Below are positions 12,478 through 24,198 of a stretch of 64,000 nucleotides of DNA, piece after piece (within the stretch, counting starts at the first letter, position 1; every line of letters begins with the position of its first letter). The DNA lies in the NCBI RefSeq assembly GCF_007655135.1, contig NC_045131.1, positions 12,942,001 to 13,006,000 of the forward strand, written 5' to 3'. The stretch comes from Punica granatum (Eukaryota > Streptophyta > Magnoliopsida > Myrtales > Lythraceae). Under the pieces are notes generated by a model. The model was not told the DNA's origin, made no database searches, and was given only the letters and a program-made list of their open reading frames with translations. The position numbers and the translations under genes were made by a program.

Positions 12478-15380
12478 GAGTTTCGGCTTTTACAATAGTA
12501 GATATGGCAAGGTGCTGCGAACGGGGGGGCAGATTCGATGCTTCGGGAAGGCCGAAAATGATGTTATCTGTTGAGGATATATGTATGCTGGCCAATATTT
12601 TTATTTTTTCTCTCCTTTTACATGAAAATTCCGTAGTGGAGCACCTGATAACATGCACAGTTATATAATTGAAATGTGGTTATTTAGATTAAAAAAAAAC
12701 ATTTGCAGTCAGTTTTAAATCTATCCCAAAGTTTTGATTGTTTCAGAAATGGGCTGATGGATGTAATCTTCGCGAAACGGGTCTCTGTCGATTTTCTGTT
12801 AACTGTACCCTTTTTTCTCGGCATTTCAGTAATTCACAACTGCATAAATCTAATGAAAATGTTAAAACCATTAACCTTTTTAAAGTTTGATAAAATAATA
12901 AAAATAAAGAAAGTTGCCATGTTGATCATCACTATCTAATCAAATTCATGGCAAGATCTCTATAGGCTTTTGACCTCAACGAATTTTGAAAGAGGCCGGG
13001 AATGCCAAGAGTGAACTCCTGTCATCCTTGAAAGACTCGAATTAGAAAGATAAAGAGTAGATAAGCAGATGAAATAAAATTGCACGCAAACATTTGAACG
13101 ATAATTCTTCTTTTGATACAATTGAAACGTTTGAATAGTTTGAAATTGACTTCAAATTTGAGCCTTTTTACGTAATTAACTCTTTGAAATATATTTAATT
13201 CATCTTTTTTTTTATTACAAGGAAGGCCCGCGATATTAATAAAATGAAATATAAATCTAATCACTACGCTACACCATCTTTTAACCTAATTCATATATTT
13301 TTGTATTATAAGTGTATGAAAAATTTATCTTTTAACATCGGATGTTTGCTTTTGTACATTTTGCATTACACATTTTGGAACCAGCACCTTAAAATTTAGC
13401 CACTAATAATGAGGAAATTGAACAACCGACTCCCCAACGATTCAGTTGCTGACCAAGGACTAAGTCGAAAAATCAATTCAAGATTAATATGATGGAAATG
13501 AAGAGAGAAATACAACGGGACCAGCACTGAACCTTTAAATATCTATTAGAATTTGATAAACTACAATAACCATGATTGCATATATTTTCTTTTATGATAA
13601 CCATAATACTCATTAGAATGATATACAAAAACACCAATTTTCGCAAAATTGATTCTTTTTCTTTACAGTCATTGAAAGTACATGCCGCCTCGAGCTAGAT
13701 TTTTATTATCTAATTTTTTGGATTAGTGCTGTTCTCTTATTCATTAAGATATGTACAAATACAGAAATTTATCCAAGAACAACCAACCTTAACAAAGAAG
13801 TTTTTAAATTTTAATTCAACATTTTACTATTTCAAATTTATGCAAGATCCGTATTCATGAGCATTTCAATAGTCTTTCGGGCAATTTCGATTACGAAGGA
13901 GACCCATGATTTAATATAATCAAATAGAAATCCTATTAGTTTCTAGAGATTCTTATCGGTCTATGTGAGTTAACAAATCCTACTAAATCATCACAAGATA
14001 TATATCTTATGATGTCCTTTTCACTTTGCTTATCTAACCAGCAGCCTTCAATTTTTCGACGCAAAGAAAAGATGATGGCTATCGTTTTAATTCGGGAACT
14101 CCATCATATGCCTAGAGTTTCCGATACTTAAATTACCCTAAGTAAGTACTTATAACGCGGCTTATTATAAGGCAGAATTATCGGACTGGACCTCAATATT
14201 GGGGATGTGACAGCAACTTATGCGGTAAACCGGGTAAGGGTTACACACGACCCTGACCACATGTGCCACACCTCTTCTGCGTAGTACATTTACCTAAAAA
14301 GATTTTTAGTTTGCGACTGTGTCATCCAACATAAACTAATTTGAGCAACTTGAAACAATAACCCCCTGCATGAGTGACGAAATCAGCCACTTGAAATGCC
14401 TTTCGGACGCAACTTGGAGCTCCTCAAGAGGAAAGAAACATATAACAGTAATAATATAAATATTATAAGAATATTAATTTCCATAAAAAAATTGTAAATT
14501 ACAATAATACATACAAAAAGACCAAAAAGTTTTGGAGACCCCAAAATATCTTTAAAGAGGGCATGCAACAGATAGGGAGAGAGGGACCAATGAGGTCGGA
14601 ACAGGTAAAAGGCATAATTCCCCCAGCCTAGCCGGCTTTATTTGGTACCAAGTGGTGTCAAGATATCATAATCTTATCCAATCCAATTCAATTCTACTCT
14701 TTACTAAATTCAACAATATAATAATTACTTTTTATTTTTTTCTAATTTATATACTTTTTTCTAACTATTTTTATAATAAATTTTCATTAATAAATTTTTC
14801 ATCTACTTTTTCATCTATATATACATGCATATATATATTCTCAAACACCAATATATTTATCAATATTTGCAATCATTGTACAAAATCTAGTTGAATTGGA
14901 TTATTATTCAACTCGAAAATCAAATAAAAGCTAATTCATTAAAGGTTCCCTGACAATGAATGAACGGATGAATAATTAACCAACTTGTGTTGTGCGTGTC
15001 CAGGCTTGCATGAAAACGACTAGCCAGCTTATAGTATTAGAGCTTACGCGTTTCTAGAATCCTAAAATTTTGAAAAACGCACATGATGAAATCGAGAAGT
15101 CGATAGTGTAATTCGGATGCGTACCTGAATCCATTAAGGGAATTGAGAATCGAATTTGCAGTCTTCCAAGTTAATATGCAATAATCATAGTCTATCAATG
15201 TGATTAATGGGATCTCAAAAAGTAGTCATCTTTTATGGTAAGAATTAGAGATTATAACCCTCAATTATATTTAGTAATTGCTTGAAATTACTATAATTTT
15301 TTATTTTCCTATGATAAAATTGGATATTACCTTTTGATATTTGCACGTCAGGCCCTATGCTTTATTTATTTAATAATATT
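12478..15380. other. Gene-free intergenic DNA with a possible MITE remnant
   Basis: No supported gene. The segment 14654-14935 starts with ATCCAATCCAATTCAATTC and ends with an inverted GAATTGGATTATTATTCAAC, so it may be a truncated MITE of the 5741 family. The stretch 14150-14290 is richer in GC but I could not assign it. Confidence 0.4.
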
Positions 15381-16082
15381 AGGAAAAAATATGAAAATTC
15401 TATTGTGGTATGAGTTTAAGACAAATTGGACCTTATAATTTTTTTTATGGACAAATAACACTATGTGGTTTACTTCGTTAGACATAATGGACCTCACCAT
15501 TTTTTGGTCCTCAAACTTTTAACTTTTTTCAATTTAATTCTAAAATTCGGGAAAAAAAAGTGAGGGAGGGGAGAAAAGGGGCTGGGGCCGTCAGTTGGCG
15601 ACCCCAACCCTACTATCGAGGTCGCATGCAGCCACAGAAGATGCCAACGACCGTGGAGGTGGGGTCAAGGCTACAAATTAACGGCCCCACCCCCAAATCA
15701 ATTGAGATCTCGAGCTCAAGATCCCTGTCAATTCGGGGACTACGGCCACTAATTGGAGATCCCGACCCCACCCGCGAGATTTCCGACATCCTCTGTGGGT
15801 GTCGGTAACCTTGGTGGTGGGGTCGGGGTCATCGATCGGGGGCCCAAGCCCCTTCCCCATTTTTTTTTCTGAATTTTAGGACCAAATTAAAAAAATATTG
15901 AAAGTTTGATGGTAATAATGACAAAAAGAAAAGTTTGAGAATCAAAAGTGATGAAAAAATTAACGGTGAGATCCATTATGTCTCACGAAATGAACCACAA
16001 GATGTTATTTGTTCCTAAAAAAATTACAGGGTTCAATTTATCTCAAATTGAAACCACAATGAGGGTTTTTGTATTTTTTTCC

Positions 16083-16083
<1 letters not shown>
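15381..16083. mobile_element. Foldback (Mutator-like) element with GC-rich core
   Basis: The two ends are long inverted repeats of about 180 bases. ATTGTGGT, GACATAATGGACCTCACC and TTGGTCCTCAAAC on the left recur inverted on the right (ACCACAAT, GGTGAGATCCATTATGTCTC). The core (about 15560-15860) is GC-rich and of low complexity, full of GGTCG/GACCCC motifs on both strands. The target duplication cannot be read because the right flank is a TTA microsatellite. Confidence 0.6.
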
Positions 16084-16125
<42 letters not shown>

Positions 16126-16310
16126 GGTTGAACGAGAACTACTCAAGGGTTCCGATTGTTTGATGATATATATATATATATTGAGTTCCGATTGTTTGAT
16201 GATATATATATATCTATTTATGTATGTTTACCATAAATAGATATATGTATATTTAGTCTTGATATGTATATATATATATATATATATCTATTTATGTATG
16301 TTTAGACACA
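16083..16310 (+). repeat. Microsatellite cluster: (TTA)n then (TA)n
   Basis: A TTA run of about 40 bases (16083-16122) is followed by three TA runs. A short direct repeat, TTCCGATTGTTTGATGATAT, occurs twice, at about 16149 and 16186. CTATTTATGTATGTTTA also recurs (about 16214 and 16289). Confidence 0.9.
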
Positions 16311-16830
16311 CTGACACATTTTTTTCGGTAAATACACTGACACATGTAGGTATAGGCAGTGATGCATATCATGTCTTATGAATCTAAAAATGGTACACAA
16401 CAAATGGCAACTTAGACAAGGAGCGCGGTAAATCTATATTGCATGGTCCTTTCTTTTCTTTTTATTTTTTTCTTTTAATAACTCAACGAAATGCTATTAA
16501 GAGAATATATTAATAGTGCAAAAAATAAAATGAACATATTAATAATACAGGTAAGTAAAAGATTAAGAAACTAGGATCCAACATGCACGATGCCGCCGGT
16601 TGCGCGGAAAAAGTTGTGCGTTAATTTCTTGGTGTCATAATAATTTGTGTAATAAACAATACAGAATATAACCAAAATTAATGATAAAAGTACTTAACTG
16701 TGAAAATTATGAACAAAATAATTTAGATTTTCTAGAAAAATATACTAATTAATATTTCATAAGGTTAAAATTTGATATTTCTTCCAGCTAATTGTAATTA
16801 GAATTTTCAATTTGTCTATTCGAAAACCAA

Positions 16831-16835
16831 ATCAC
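16831..16835 (+). repeat. Target site duplication of copia element, left copy
   Basis: ATCAC directly before the 5' LTR matches ATCAC at 21920-21924 directly after the 3' LTR. Five bases is the usual Ty1/copia duplication length. Confidence 0.9.
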
Positions 16836-17021
16836 TATTATGGATAGTTCGGATTGTACCATTGTATAATAAGGAATATTGTAACATATTTGGTAGTCAT
16901 AGATATTAGTCATATAAGAATAATTAGGATTTATTATTTTCCTTTTCATGTAAAGGCTTACGGCCTATTTTAGCGATTGCGTTTTCAATGAATGTTAAGT
17001 TAGATCGTTACAATCTTCTCA
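16836..17021 (+). repeat. 5' LTR of copia element
   Basis: 186 bp, starting TATTATGGATAG and ending CAATCTTCTCA. The left terminus TA departs from the usual TG, while the right end keeps CA. Both LTR copies agree, so TA was present in the active ancestor of this copy. Confidence 0.95.
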
Positions 17022-17033
17022 TGGTATCATAGC
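17022..17033 (+). other. Primer binding site of copia element
   Basis: TGGTATCATAGC begins on the base after the LTR. The common copia site, complementary to initiator tRNA-Met, is TGGTATCAGAGC, so there is one mismatch. Confidence 0.85.
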
Positions 17034-17074
17034 ATCTACGCTCCTGGACCGATTAAAATTTTCCGACATTCAAG

Positions 17075-17960
17075 ATGTCGGATGTTAGTGAGGATGAGAA
17101 GAGTCCAAGATTAAGGACTAGCTCGTCCAAGAAGAGGGAGGCTGGAGATGGCTCAGTGAAGAGCATTGAAGTCCCTCTGGTATTTCGACTCATGTCATCT
17201 GATAGCATCGGAGCTCAAATAATCGGGTGCAATCTCAATGGTGACAACTATCTGACATGGTCACGAGCCATGTTGATTGCGCTTCGAGCAAGGAACAAGC
17301 TGCCATTCATTGATGGATCTCTCGAAAAACCGGGAGAAAACGATCCCCTCGGAGAAAGGTGGGAAAGATGCAACTCCCCGATTTTGGCGTGGATGTTCAA
17401 CACTATGGACGACAGTCTCCAGGCCATCGTTGCATATACGGTGGACGCCCAAAGTTTGTGGAACGACCTCAAGGAAAGGCATTCTGAGGGCAACCAATCT
17501 AGGGTTTTCCAAATTAAAACCGAAATTTGTCTTCTCAGGCAGGAAGGGTCGAGCATTCGGGATTACTATGGCAAGCTGAAATTATAGTGGGATGAATTGG
17601 AATTCTACCTAGAACACCCGAGTTGTCGTTGCGGGGCGAGTGTCGTGATAGTAACGCAACGAGAAACAGAGAAATGCCTCAGTTTCTCATGGGACTTACC
17701 TCGGAGTTTAACACGATTCGTTCAACCATCCTTAGCATTGAGCCAATGCCAAACCTGAGCAAGGTGTACAAGATGGTCGCGAACGAGGAGCGGCAGAAAT
17801 CCGTGACACATGCCCGAGAATCTGTTCCAGAAGCAGCTGTCTTCCTAACCAAAGAAGAAACAGAGCAGCGACGCAATTGTAGGAAGATGGGCCACACGAA
17901 AAGTTCTTGTTGGGCTCTTATTGGGCATCCATCTTGGCATTCTAAGTCCAAGACCAATCC
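17075..17960 (+). pseudogene. copia gag, broken
   Basis: The start at 17075 gives a typical copia gag with GDNYLTWSRAMLIALRARNK and SLWNDLKERHSEGNQSRVFQ, ending at a TAG (17585-17587) just before the conserved WDEL. A frameshift follows, and the rest of gag resumes in another frame (PQFLMGLTSEFNTIRSTIL). The CCHC zinc knuckle near 17873-17918 keeps NCRKMGHTKSSCW, but the first cysteine is Arg. Gag would form the virus-like particle; this copy cannot do so intact. Confidence 0.85.
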
Positions 17961-18189
17961 AAGAAAGGGGCCCGGACAAGGACAGACCAGAGCAAACAGT
18001 GAGCCACGTGCGAAAGCCCAATTCCAACGCGGCCCAGATTGGGCAAATGTAGTCCAGACCGGGTTGAGCAGTAGATCACCGGCTGAACGATTAGAAACCC
18101 TTCCCGATGAGCAATTTCAACGATTGTTATCCATGCTCTCACAAGACACCATGGACCTGAACCGGCTAGTCGGTAATGAGTCTAATTTC

Positions 18190-19345
18190 GTGAATTTGCA
18201 GAATGAGTGGATTTTGAAAACGGGAGCATCAAGGCACATGACGAGGTGCCTTGAAAATTTTTCAAGAATGATTCAAATCAAGGGCGAAGTACCGGTATAT
18301 ATTCCTAATGGGGGCATAGTACAAGCCACCTAAATAGGAAATGCGATAATTGTAGGTGTGATGGAAATTACTGATGTGCTTTATGTGCCCACTTTCAATT
18401 GCAATCTGATGATTTCTATTGCACAGTTATCAAAAGAGATGAACTGTTATGTGACATTTTACTCCAATTTATGTGCTATATAGGACCGCACCTTGAGGAG
18501 GACGCTTGGAGTGGGTGAGCTTCAAGGGGGGGTCTATTACCTAAGGTGAGTGGCCACCACACCATGGACATGCCAGGCAGTCGTAGAGGAATCCACGGAC
18601 TTGTGACATCAGAGGCTCGGTCATCCATCTCGCGTGATGAAGTTGAATGGTATTAATTTAGTTTTCGGTGATAGGAGTAATAAGGAGTGTGATGTATGCG
18701 TTAGAGCGAAACAGACACGCTCACAATTTCAATTGAGCGTGAATAAAGCTGAGTACTCGTTTCAGTTAATACACTATGATTTGTGGGGATCGTATAAGGT
18801 TAAGGCTAGTTGTGGAGACAATTATTTCTTAACTATTGTAGATGATTTTAGTCGAGGTGTATGGGTATATTTGCTACGAGAAAAATCTAAAGCTCGGAGG
18901 TTTATCATTGACTTTTATAATTTGATCAAGAATCAATTTGCTCGCACGATTAAAGTTCTAAGAAGTGATAATGGGATTGAGTTTTTGTCAAGGGAGATAC
19001 GAGATTTTTTCTCTACACATGGCATCGTGCATCAGACGTCTTGTACGGATACACCACAACAGAATGGCCGGGTGGAAAGCAAGCATCGGCACATTCTCAA
19101 TGTTGCAAGAACACTCATGTTCCAGGCATCACTTCCGACACGATTCTGGGGCGAGTGTGTCTCAACGACCGTCCACTTGATCAATGTCACACCGACGCCC
19201 TTACTTGGCAACAAAAGCCCACACAAGGTACTTTTTAGTAAAGCACCTAATTACTCGAACTTGCGAGTATTTGGGTCATTATGCTATGCACATATATGGA
19301 CTAAGGATAAGTTTGGACCAAGTTCCCGAAAAATGTGTCTTTATC
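18190..19345 (+). pseudogene. copia protease and integrase, broken
   Basis: The protease motif near 18220 reads WILKTGASRHMT; the catalytic Asp expected before TGAS is Lys, so it would be inactive. In-frame stops lie at 18331, 18481, 18547 and 18604. The integrase zinc region is RLGHPS, then CDVCVRAKQTR. The catalytic core follows with Asp in HYDLWG, Asp in RSDNG and Glu in NGRVESKHRH, all three acidic residues present. A frameshift near 19320-19345 moves the rest (CVFIGYPHGKKGWRLYD) to another frame. Confidence 0.85.
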
Positions 19346-21726
19346 GGATATCCTCATGGGAAGAAAGGATGGAGGCTTTATGATTTGAAGAATCAACAAA
19401 TATTTGTATCCAAAGATGTTCGATTTTGCGAGACAATATTTCCTTTTGCCACGGAGAATGGAGAATCGAGGCAACAAGGAAAAGGCAGTCTGTTATTCCT
19501 GGATTGGGATGGGCCTGTAAGTTCTGGAGGCTCGATTGAGGATTTTGAACCCAGTCCGAGTCGGTCAATCCATTTGGGAGAGTCATCTTCAGGCCGAACT
19601 AACAGAGAAATAAACTGGAAAAGTTCCAATCCAATTCGGTCACAAAAGCCGGGCCCGGAGACAAAAGACATGCCCAAAAATGAAGATGGATTCGATTCGG
19701 CTCAGAAGACTCTGGAGACAGGCCGAAGAGAGAAAGGGATGGGCCGAAATCAAGAAGAGAAGGAGCGTAAGGGGCCCATACGAAATTATGAACTGGGCAG
19801 AAGGGAAAAAGGCACGGGCCGAAGTCTGGAGGTCAGGGGGAGAATTTCAGGACCGGGCCAAATTGAAAGAAAGGAAGGCCAATTGCTAGGAACGACTTCA
19901 ACAGTTAAAAGTGAGGAAACTTCATCAGAAATGGATATTTCCCTTGGGAATTCGGAAACAGCCAACACATATAAGAACGATGAGGTACTCTTGCGGCGAT
20001 CTGAACAAGTTTCCAGTCTTCCCAAACACTTTAAAGATTTCATTGTTCATACCGCCCGCCATAAGACCCCCTCCCCTGTTTCACCCACCTCCTTGCACTC
20101 ATCAGGTATGTCCTATCCCATTGAGAGATTCATTGATTATTTAAATATTTCAAATAATCACAAGGCATTTCTAACAGCAATTGAATTTGACAGAGAGCCC
20201 ACATCTTATCAGGAAATCGTCCGAGATCGAAGATGGCAGGATGCAATGGCCGAAGAAATCCGTGCTCTCGAATTAAATAAGACTTGGACAATTGAGTAGC
20301 TTCTACCTAGAAAACACCCTATCGGTTGCAAATGGGTGTATAAGGTGAAACGCCGAGCAGATGGAAGTGTAAAACGCTATAAGGCTCGGCTAGTTGCGAA
20401 GGGCTTCACTCAGGTCGAGGGGATAGATTTCCATGAGACTTTTACGCCAGTGCCAAGTTGATAACTATGCACTATTTATTGACAGCGGCAGTAGCGAAAG
20501 GGTGGATCATTCATCAAATGGACGTGCACAATGCATTTCTGCACGGGGACTTAGTAAAGGAAGTATATATGGCGTTACCTCCGAGTTTCTCTACTTCGAA
20601 GAGCATAAATGTCTGCAGGCTTCGTAAATCCTTGTATGGACTTTGCCAAGCATCGAGGAACTGGTTCTCAAAATTCACTTATGCTCTTCGACACTATGGG
20701 TTCACTCAATCAGGTGCAGATCATTCACTCTTTACCTTTAATAAAGTTAATACTTTCCTTGGCGTGCTGGTTTATGTCGATGATTTGATCATAGTGAGCA
20801 ACAGTTCTAGCCACTGTGATTCCTTTAAGGGATATCTGGATACATGCTTCCGTATAAAGGACTTGGGGCCTGTGAAGTACTTTCTTGGTATCGAAGTCAC
20901 TAGGCTAAATTCTAGTCTTTTTCTTATTCAACGGAAATATGTACTTGACATCTTAACTAAGTGCGGTATGTTGGGATCGCGACCATCACTTTTTCCTATA
21001 AAGCAACGTCATAGGCTATCCACGAGTTCTAGTGACTTGCTCTCGGATCCGCGCAAGTATAGACGTTTGATTGGAAGGCTTATCTATCTAACCATTACAT
21101 GGCCGGAAATCAGCTATTCTCTTCATATTCTGGCACAGTTTATGCAGGAGCCTCGTCAGGAACATTGGGATGCTGCTATAGGGGTCCTTCATTACTTGAA
21201 GCAATCTCCAGGTCAAGGGATATTTCTACGGCCTACTAGTCTCAAGCTTGAAGCCTTTTGCGATTCCGATTAGGCAAGTTGCCCATTGACTCGTCATTCT
21301 ATTACAGGATACTTTATTATGCTAGGAGGGTGCCCGGTTTCATGGAAGACGAAGAAACAAATGACAGTCTCTCGCTCATCTACTGAAGCAGAGTATCGAG
21401 TAATGGCGGCAACTGTCAGCGAGATCGTCTGGTTGCGAAGTCTTCTCTCCTTTCTTAGGGTACATATGGCTACACCGACCCATCTATTTTGTGATAATCA
21501 AATTGTTCTAAACATTGCAGCTAATCCTGTTTTTCACAAGCGAACAAAGCACATCGAGATCGATTGTCATTTCGTCCGTGAACAAATCAAGACAGGACTT
21601 GTAACTACCGACCATTTGCTTATTAGACTTCAATTGGCAGATATCTTCACGAAGGCATTGGGTCAAGATCACTTTTGTTTTGTTCTTTCCAAGTTGGGCA
21701 TTCGTAATCTTCATGCTCCAACTTGA
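19346..21726 (+). pseudogene. copia reverse transcriptase and RNase H, broken
   Basis: After a variable linker, the RT starts near 20190 (DRRWQDAMAEEIRALELNKT). A TAG at 20297 interrupts it, and a frameshift sits near 20450, just after FHETFTPV. It continues with QMDVHNAFLHGDL, SLYGLCQASRNWF and LVYVDDLIIV, where YVDD is the polymerase active site. RNase H is hit by a TAG at 21271, replacing the Trp of the usual DSDW, then continues with SRSSTEAEYR and ADIFTKALG to the stop at 21724-21726. Confidence 0.9.
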
Positions 21727-21733
21727 GGGGGAG
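21725..21733 (+). other. Polypurine tract of copia element
   Basis: GAGGGGGAG directly before the 3' LTR; it would prime plus-strand synthesis. Confidence 0.85.
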
Positions 21734-21919
21734 TATTATGGATAGTTCGGATTGTACCATTGTATAATAAGGAATATTGTAACATATTTGTTAGCCATAG
21801 ATATTAGTCATATAAGAATAATTAGGATTTATTATTTTCCTTTTCATGTAAGGGCTTACGGCCTATTTTAGCGATTGCGTTTTCAATGAATGTTAAGTTG
21901 GATCGTTCCAATCTTCTCA
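21734..21919 (+). repeat. 3' LTR of copia element
   Basis: 186 bp with the same ends as the 5' LTR and five substitutions relative to it. It is followed by the ATCAC target duplication at 21920-21924. Confidence 0.95.
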
Positions 21920-22061
21920 ATCACAATATAATTGTTTTTAAGTGACCTGCTAATTATAAGTGGAGTATTTCATGGTCACAGCCAAATCAGTGCTCAAGCG
22001 AAAATTACTCAACAATGAGGATATTTTTAATGTCGCAAATAAAAGTAGGCTATTATTAATT

Positions 22062-22407
22062 GGGGTTTTTACCTAAAATGGCCAATGATTTAACCGTTTT
22101 ATCAAATCTATCATATGCCTTTTTTTTATCAAATCTATCGCATGATTTACTTTTTGCATCAAATATATCCCAACGTTATCTTTTCCGTCAACATCTAACG
22201 GTCATGCTGACGTAGCAAGTGGATGGATAGTGGGCCACACTTGCCACATGGACGCCACGTCAGCACGGCAGTTAGATGTCGACGAAAAAGATAACGCCGG
22301 GATATATTTGATGCAAAAAGTAAACCATGTGATAGATTTGACCCAAAAAAACATAGGATAGATTTGACAAAATGATTAAACTATATGCCATTTTAGGTAA
22401 ATTTCCC
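22062..22407. mobile_element. Foldback Mutator-like MITE with 9-bp target duplication
   Basis: 346 bp. Flanked by a perfect TTATTAATT at 22053-22061 and 22408-22416. The arms are about 155 bp and imperfectly inverted: ACCTAAAATGGCC, TCAAATCTATC, TTTTTGCATCAAATATATCC and CATCTAAC on the left all recur inverted on the right. The loop is about 40 bases. A 9-bp duplication with long inverted arms is the mark of Mutator-like elements. No coding capacity. Confidence 0.85.
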
Positions 22408-22439
22408 TTATTAATTGGTGATTCATTCAATTAAATTAT

Positions 22440-22620
22440 TTTACCAGCGTGTGTTGATTTAGGTGATTCGACGCTTTCTCCTTAAGCAGATCTTGATTCA
22501 AGTCTTATGATGGCAGAAATCAACAATTGAAAGGGTTGTACTCCTTAATGAACCAACATCACTTGAACATAAGTTAATTAGATCTATCGGATTTAAATAT
22601 CAAGTGGTGTAAAAAAAAAG
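22440..22620 (+). mobile_element. Possible SINE with short A tail
   Basis: A box A-like TTAGGTGATTCGACGC (about 22459) is followed about 30 bases later by a box B-like GATTCAAGTCT. The segment ends in a run of nine A at about 22611-22619. It differs from the SINE family at 3833. Confidence 0.35.
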
Positions 22621-23580
22621 TACTATTTAGCTAATAAATGAAATTAGAACGCTAAAAATATCAAGTGAAAAAAAAAAAGGGGAGTGGGGTGGGTCCCCGC
22701 GAGGAGGGAAACCCAGCCTACTTCCTCCCATATTTCAATATGGGACGAGAAATCATATATTGTCTTGGTTAATCCTACGGGAAAATAAGCTGAAAACAGA
22801 AATAACGGATGGAGCCCTTGGCCGGACAGATGTCAACAGGAATTACTTCTGACTGGAGTAAGACTTCTCATTATTGATAATGAGCCATATGGGTTCAATT
22901 GACTTGTGTGGAATCCATGAACTTTACAAGTAATTATTTATTTATATTTTAATATTCTCTTAATTAGGTAATAAGTTGCCAAGAACATTATCTTATTAGG
23001 AAGCCCATAAAGATCTTAGGTCACTAATTATGATTTAATAATTCAAGAGTGAGCTAATTTAATTATGTTAATCAGTTTATTCAATAAAATCCCATGTGAA
23101 ATAATTCCCCTTTGCTATATCGGGGCATTAGTTGTCCGACATGCTAAATTAATCTAACTAAAAATTCGTGATCAAGTACTTTGTTTAACCCAATTGGGTA
23201 AGTGTCAAATCTCATACATGCTGGATTAATCGAACAAAGTCGACTTTAGACAACAAATTGATCAATTAACTAGGGTTAAATATAAAACACATGGAATAGG
23301 GTGAACTCTATTGGCATTGTGGTCCTAAATTCTTTTCATGGTACGCCACACCCACAAAGCCTCGGAATATGTTAAGTTAAACAATGATTAACTAAAGTAC
23401 TGATTGACCTTTGGCAGCTCTAAGAGATCAACATGCTTTCTTATGACACCTTTTTCCCGGTACAAAGGTTTTTTCTTTATGAGGTGAGGAAGAATTGATA
23501 AGATTGAGCTCTGGTTAGTAAAATGTTAATTGTTGTGTTTGGAAGGACCGGTTAAAACTTGAAATTAAGTACATCGACAT
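22621..23580. other. Gene-free intergenic DNA
   Basis: No supported gene or element; short open frames only. Confidence 0.5.
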
Positions 23581-24023
23581 GATTGTTATAATCAGTGGTT
23601 TGCAGAACTGAGTTTCCTTCATATATCTAGGGAAGCCAATGGTTTTGCTGATTCGTTAGCTAAACAAGGTACGAATAGAAGTTCTAAGCTCCTCGCATGG
23701 ACTAATCAAGTAAAATTGACGTCTTCTCTCCGGAAAGTCCTTCCTATTGCTTATGATATTTTTAAGCTGAATGCTTTTATTGTGGTGTGAGTTGTTAGAT
23801 CTTTTAAGGGTTTTGAAATAAGACGATTTAGAAGATAATTCGGGAACCTTTTGAGGCTTTTTGTTTTTAGTTATTATGTTGTATTATCTTGATTTGGTTC
23901 CTAACAGTCTCAACCATCTCACGTTAAGTAATATCATTGAAATTTTCATACCCGTTACTATATACTTTAGTTTTCTATTTGGGCTCTTATCCCTTCCATT
24001 ATCAAAAAACAAAAAAAAAATAA
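23581..24023 (+). pseudogene. 3' end of a LINE-type retrotransposon (RNase H fragment)
   Basis: In one frame the sequence reads ELSFLHISREANGFADSLAK and then QGTNRSSKLLAW, ending at a TGA (23788-23790). This is the C-terminal part of the RNase H-like domain found at the end of plant L1-type polyproteins, where H.xREAN..AD.LAK carries the last conserved His and Asp. About 230 bases of 3' non-coding sequence follow, ending in an A-rich tail (24005-24023). The 5' part is missing, as is usual for dead LINE copies. A fragment of a host gene with the same domain is less likely because of the tail. Confidence 0.65.
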
Positions 24024-24198
24024 AGGGGAGTAGTCAATCTCTTAGTTGAATAATTTGGTTATTACAAATAAGATTCGCACACCTAGAAAAAGAATAAAAG
24101 GAAAAGAGAAAATGTAAGGATTCAAAGAGTTTCATTCGTGAGAATAAAATATGAATATCTTAATTTCAAATCTCGAATGATGTCAACTAGTAGCATCA

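Larger units (their letters stand above)
16836..21919 (+). mobile_element. Ty1/copia LTR retrotransposon, complete but defective
   Basis: A 5084-bp element with two 186-bp LTRs, a tRNA-Met-type primer site after the left LTR, a purine tract before the right LTR, and a perfect 5-bp target duplication. The internal order is gag, protease, integrase, reverse transcriptase, RNase H, which is the copia order. The reading frame is broken by seven in-frame stops and at least three frameshifts, so it cannot make a full polyprotein. By my count the LTRs differ at 5 of 186 positions (2.7%). At a commonly used plant rate this suggests insertion around one million years ago; that date is an inference. 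Confidence 0.95.

Noticed and set aside
14150..14300. Possible gypsy LTR edge (minus strand TGTCACATCCCC)
   Set aside because: No second LTR, primer site or coding sequence found.
17248..17556. Several open frames overlapping copia gag
   Set aside because: Shadows of gag in other frames.
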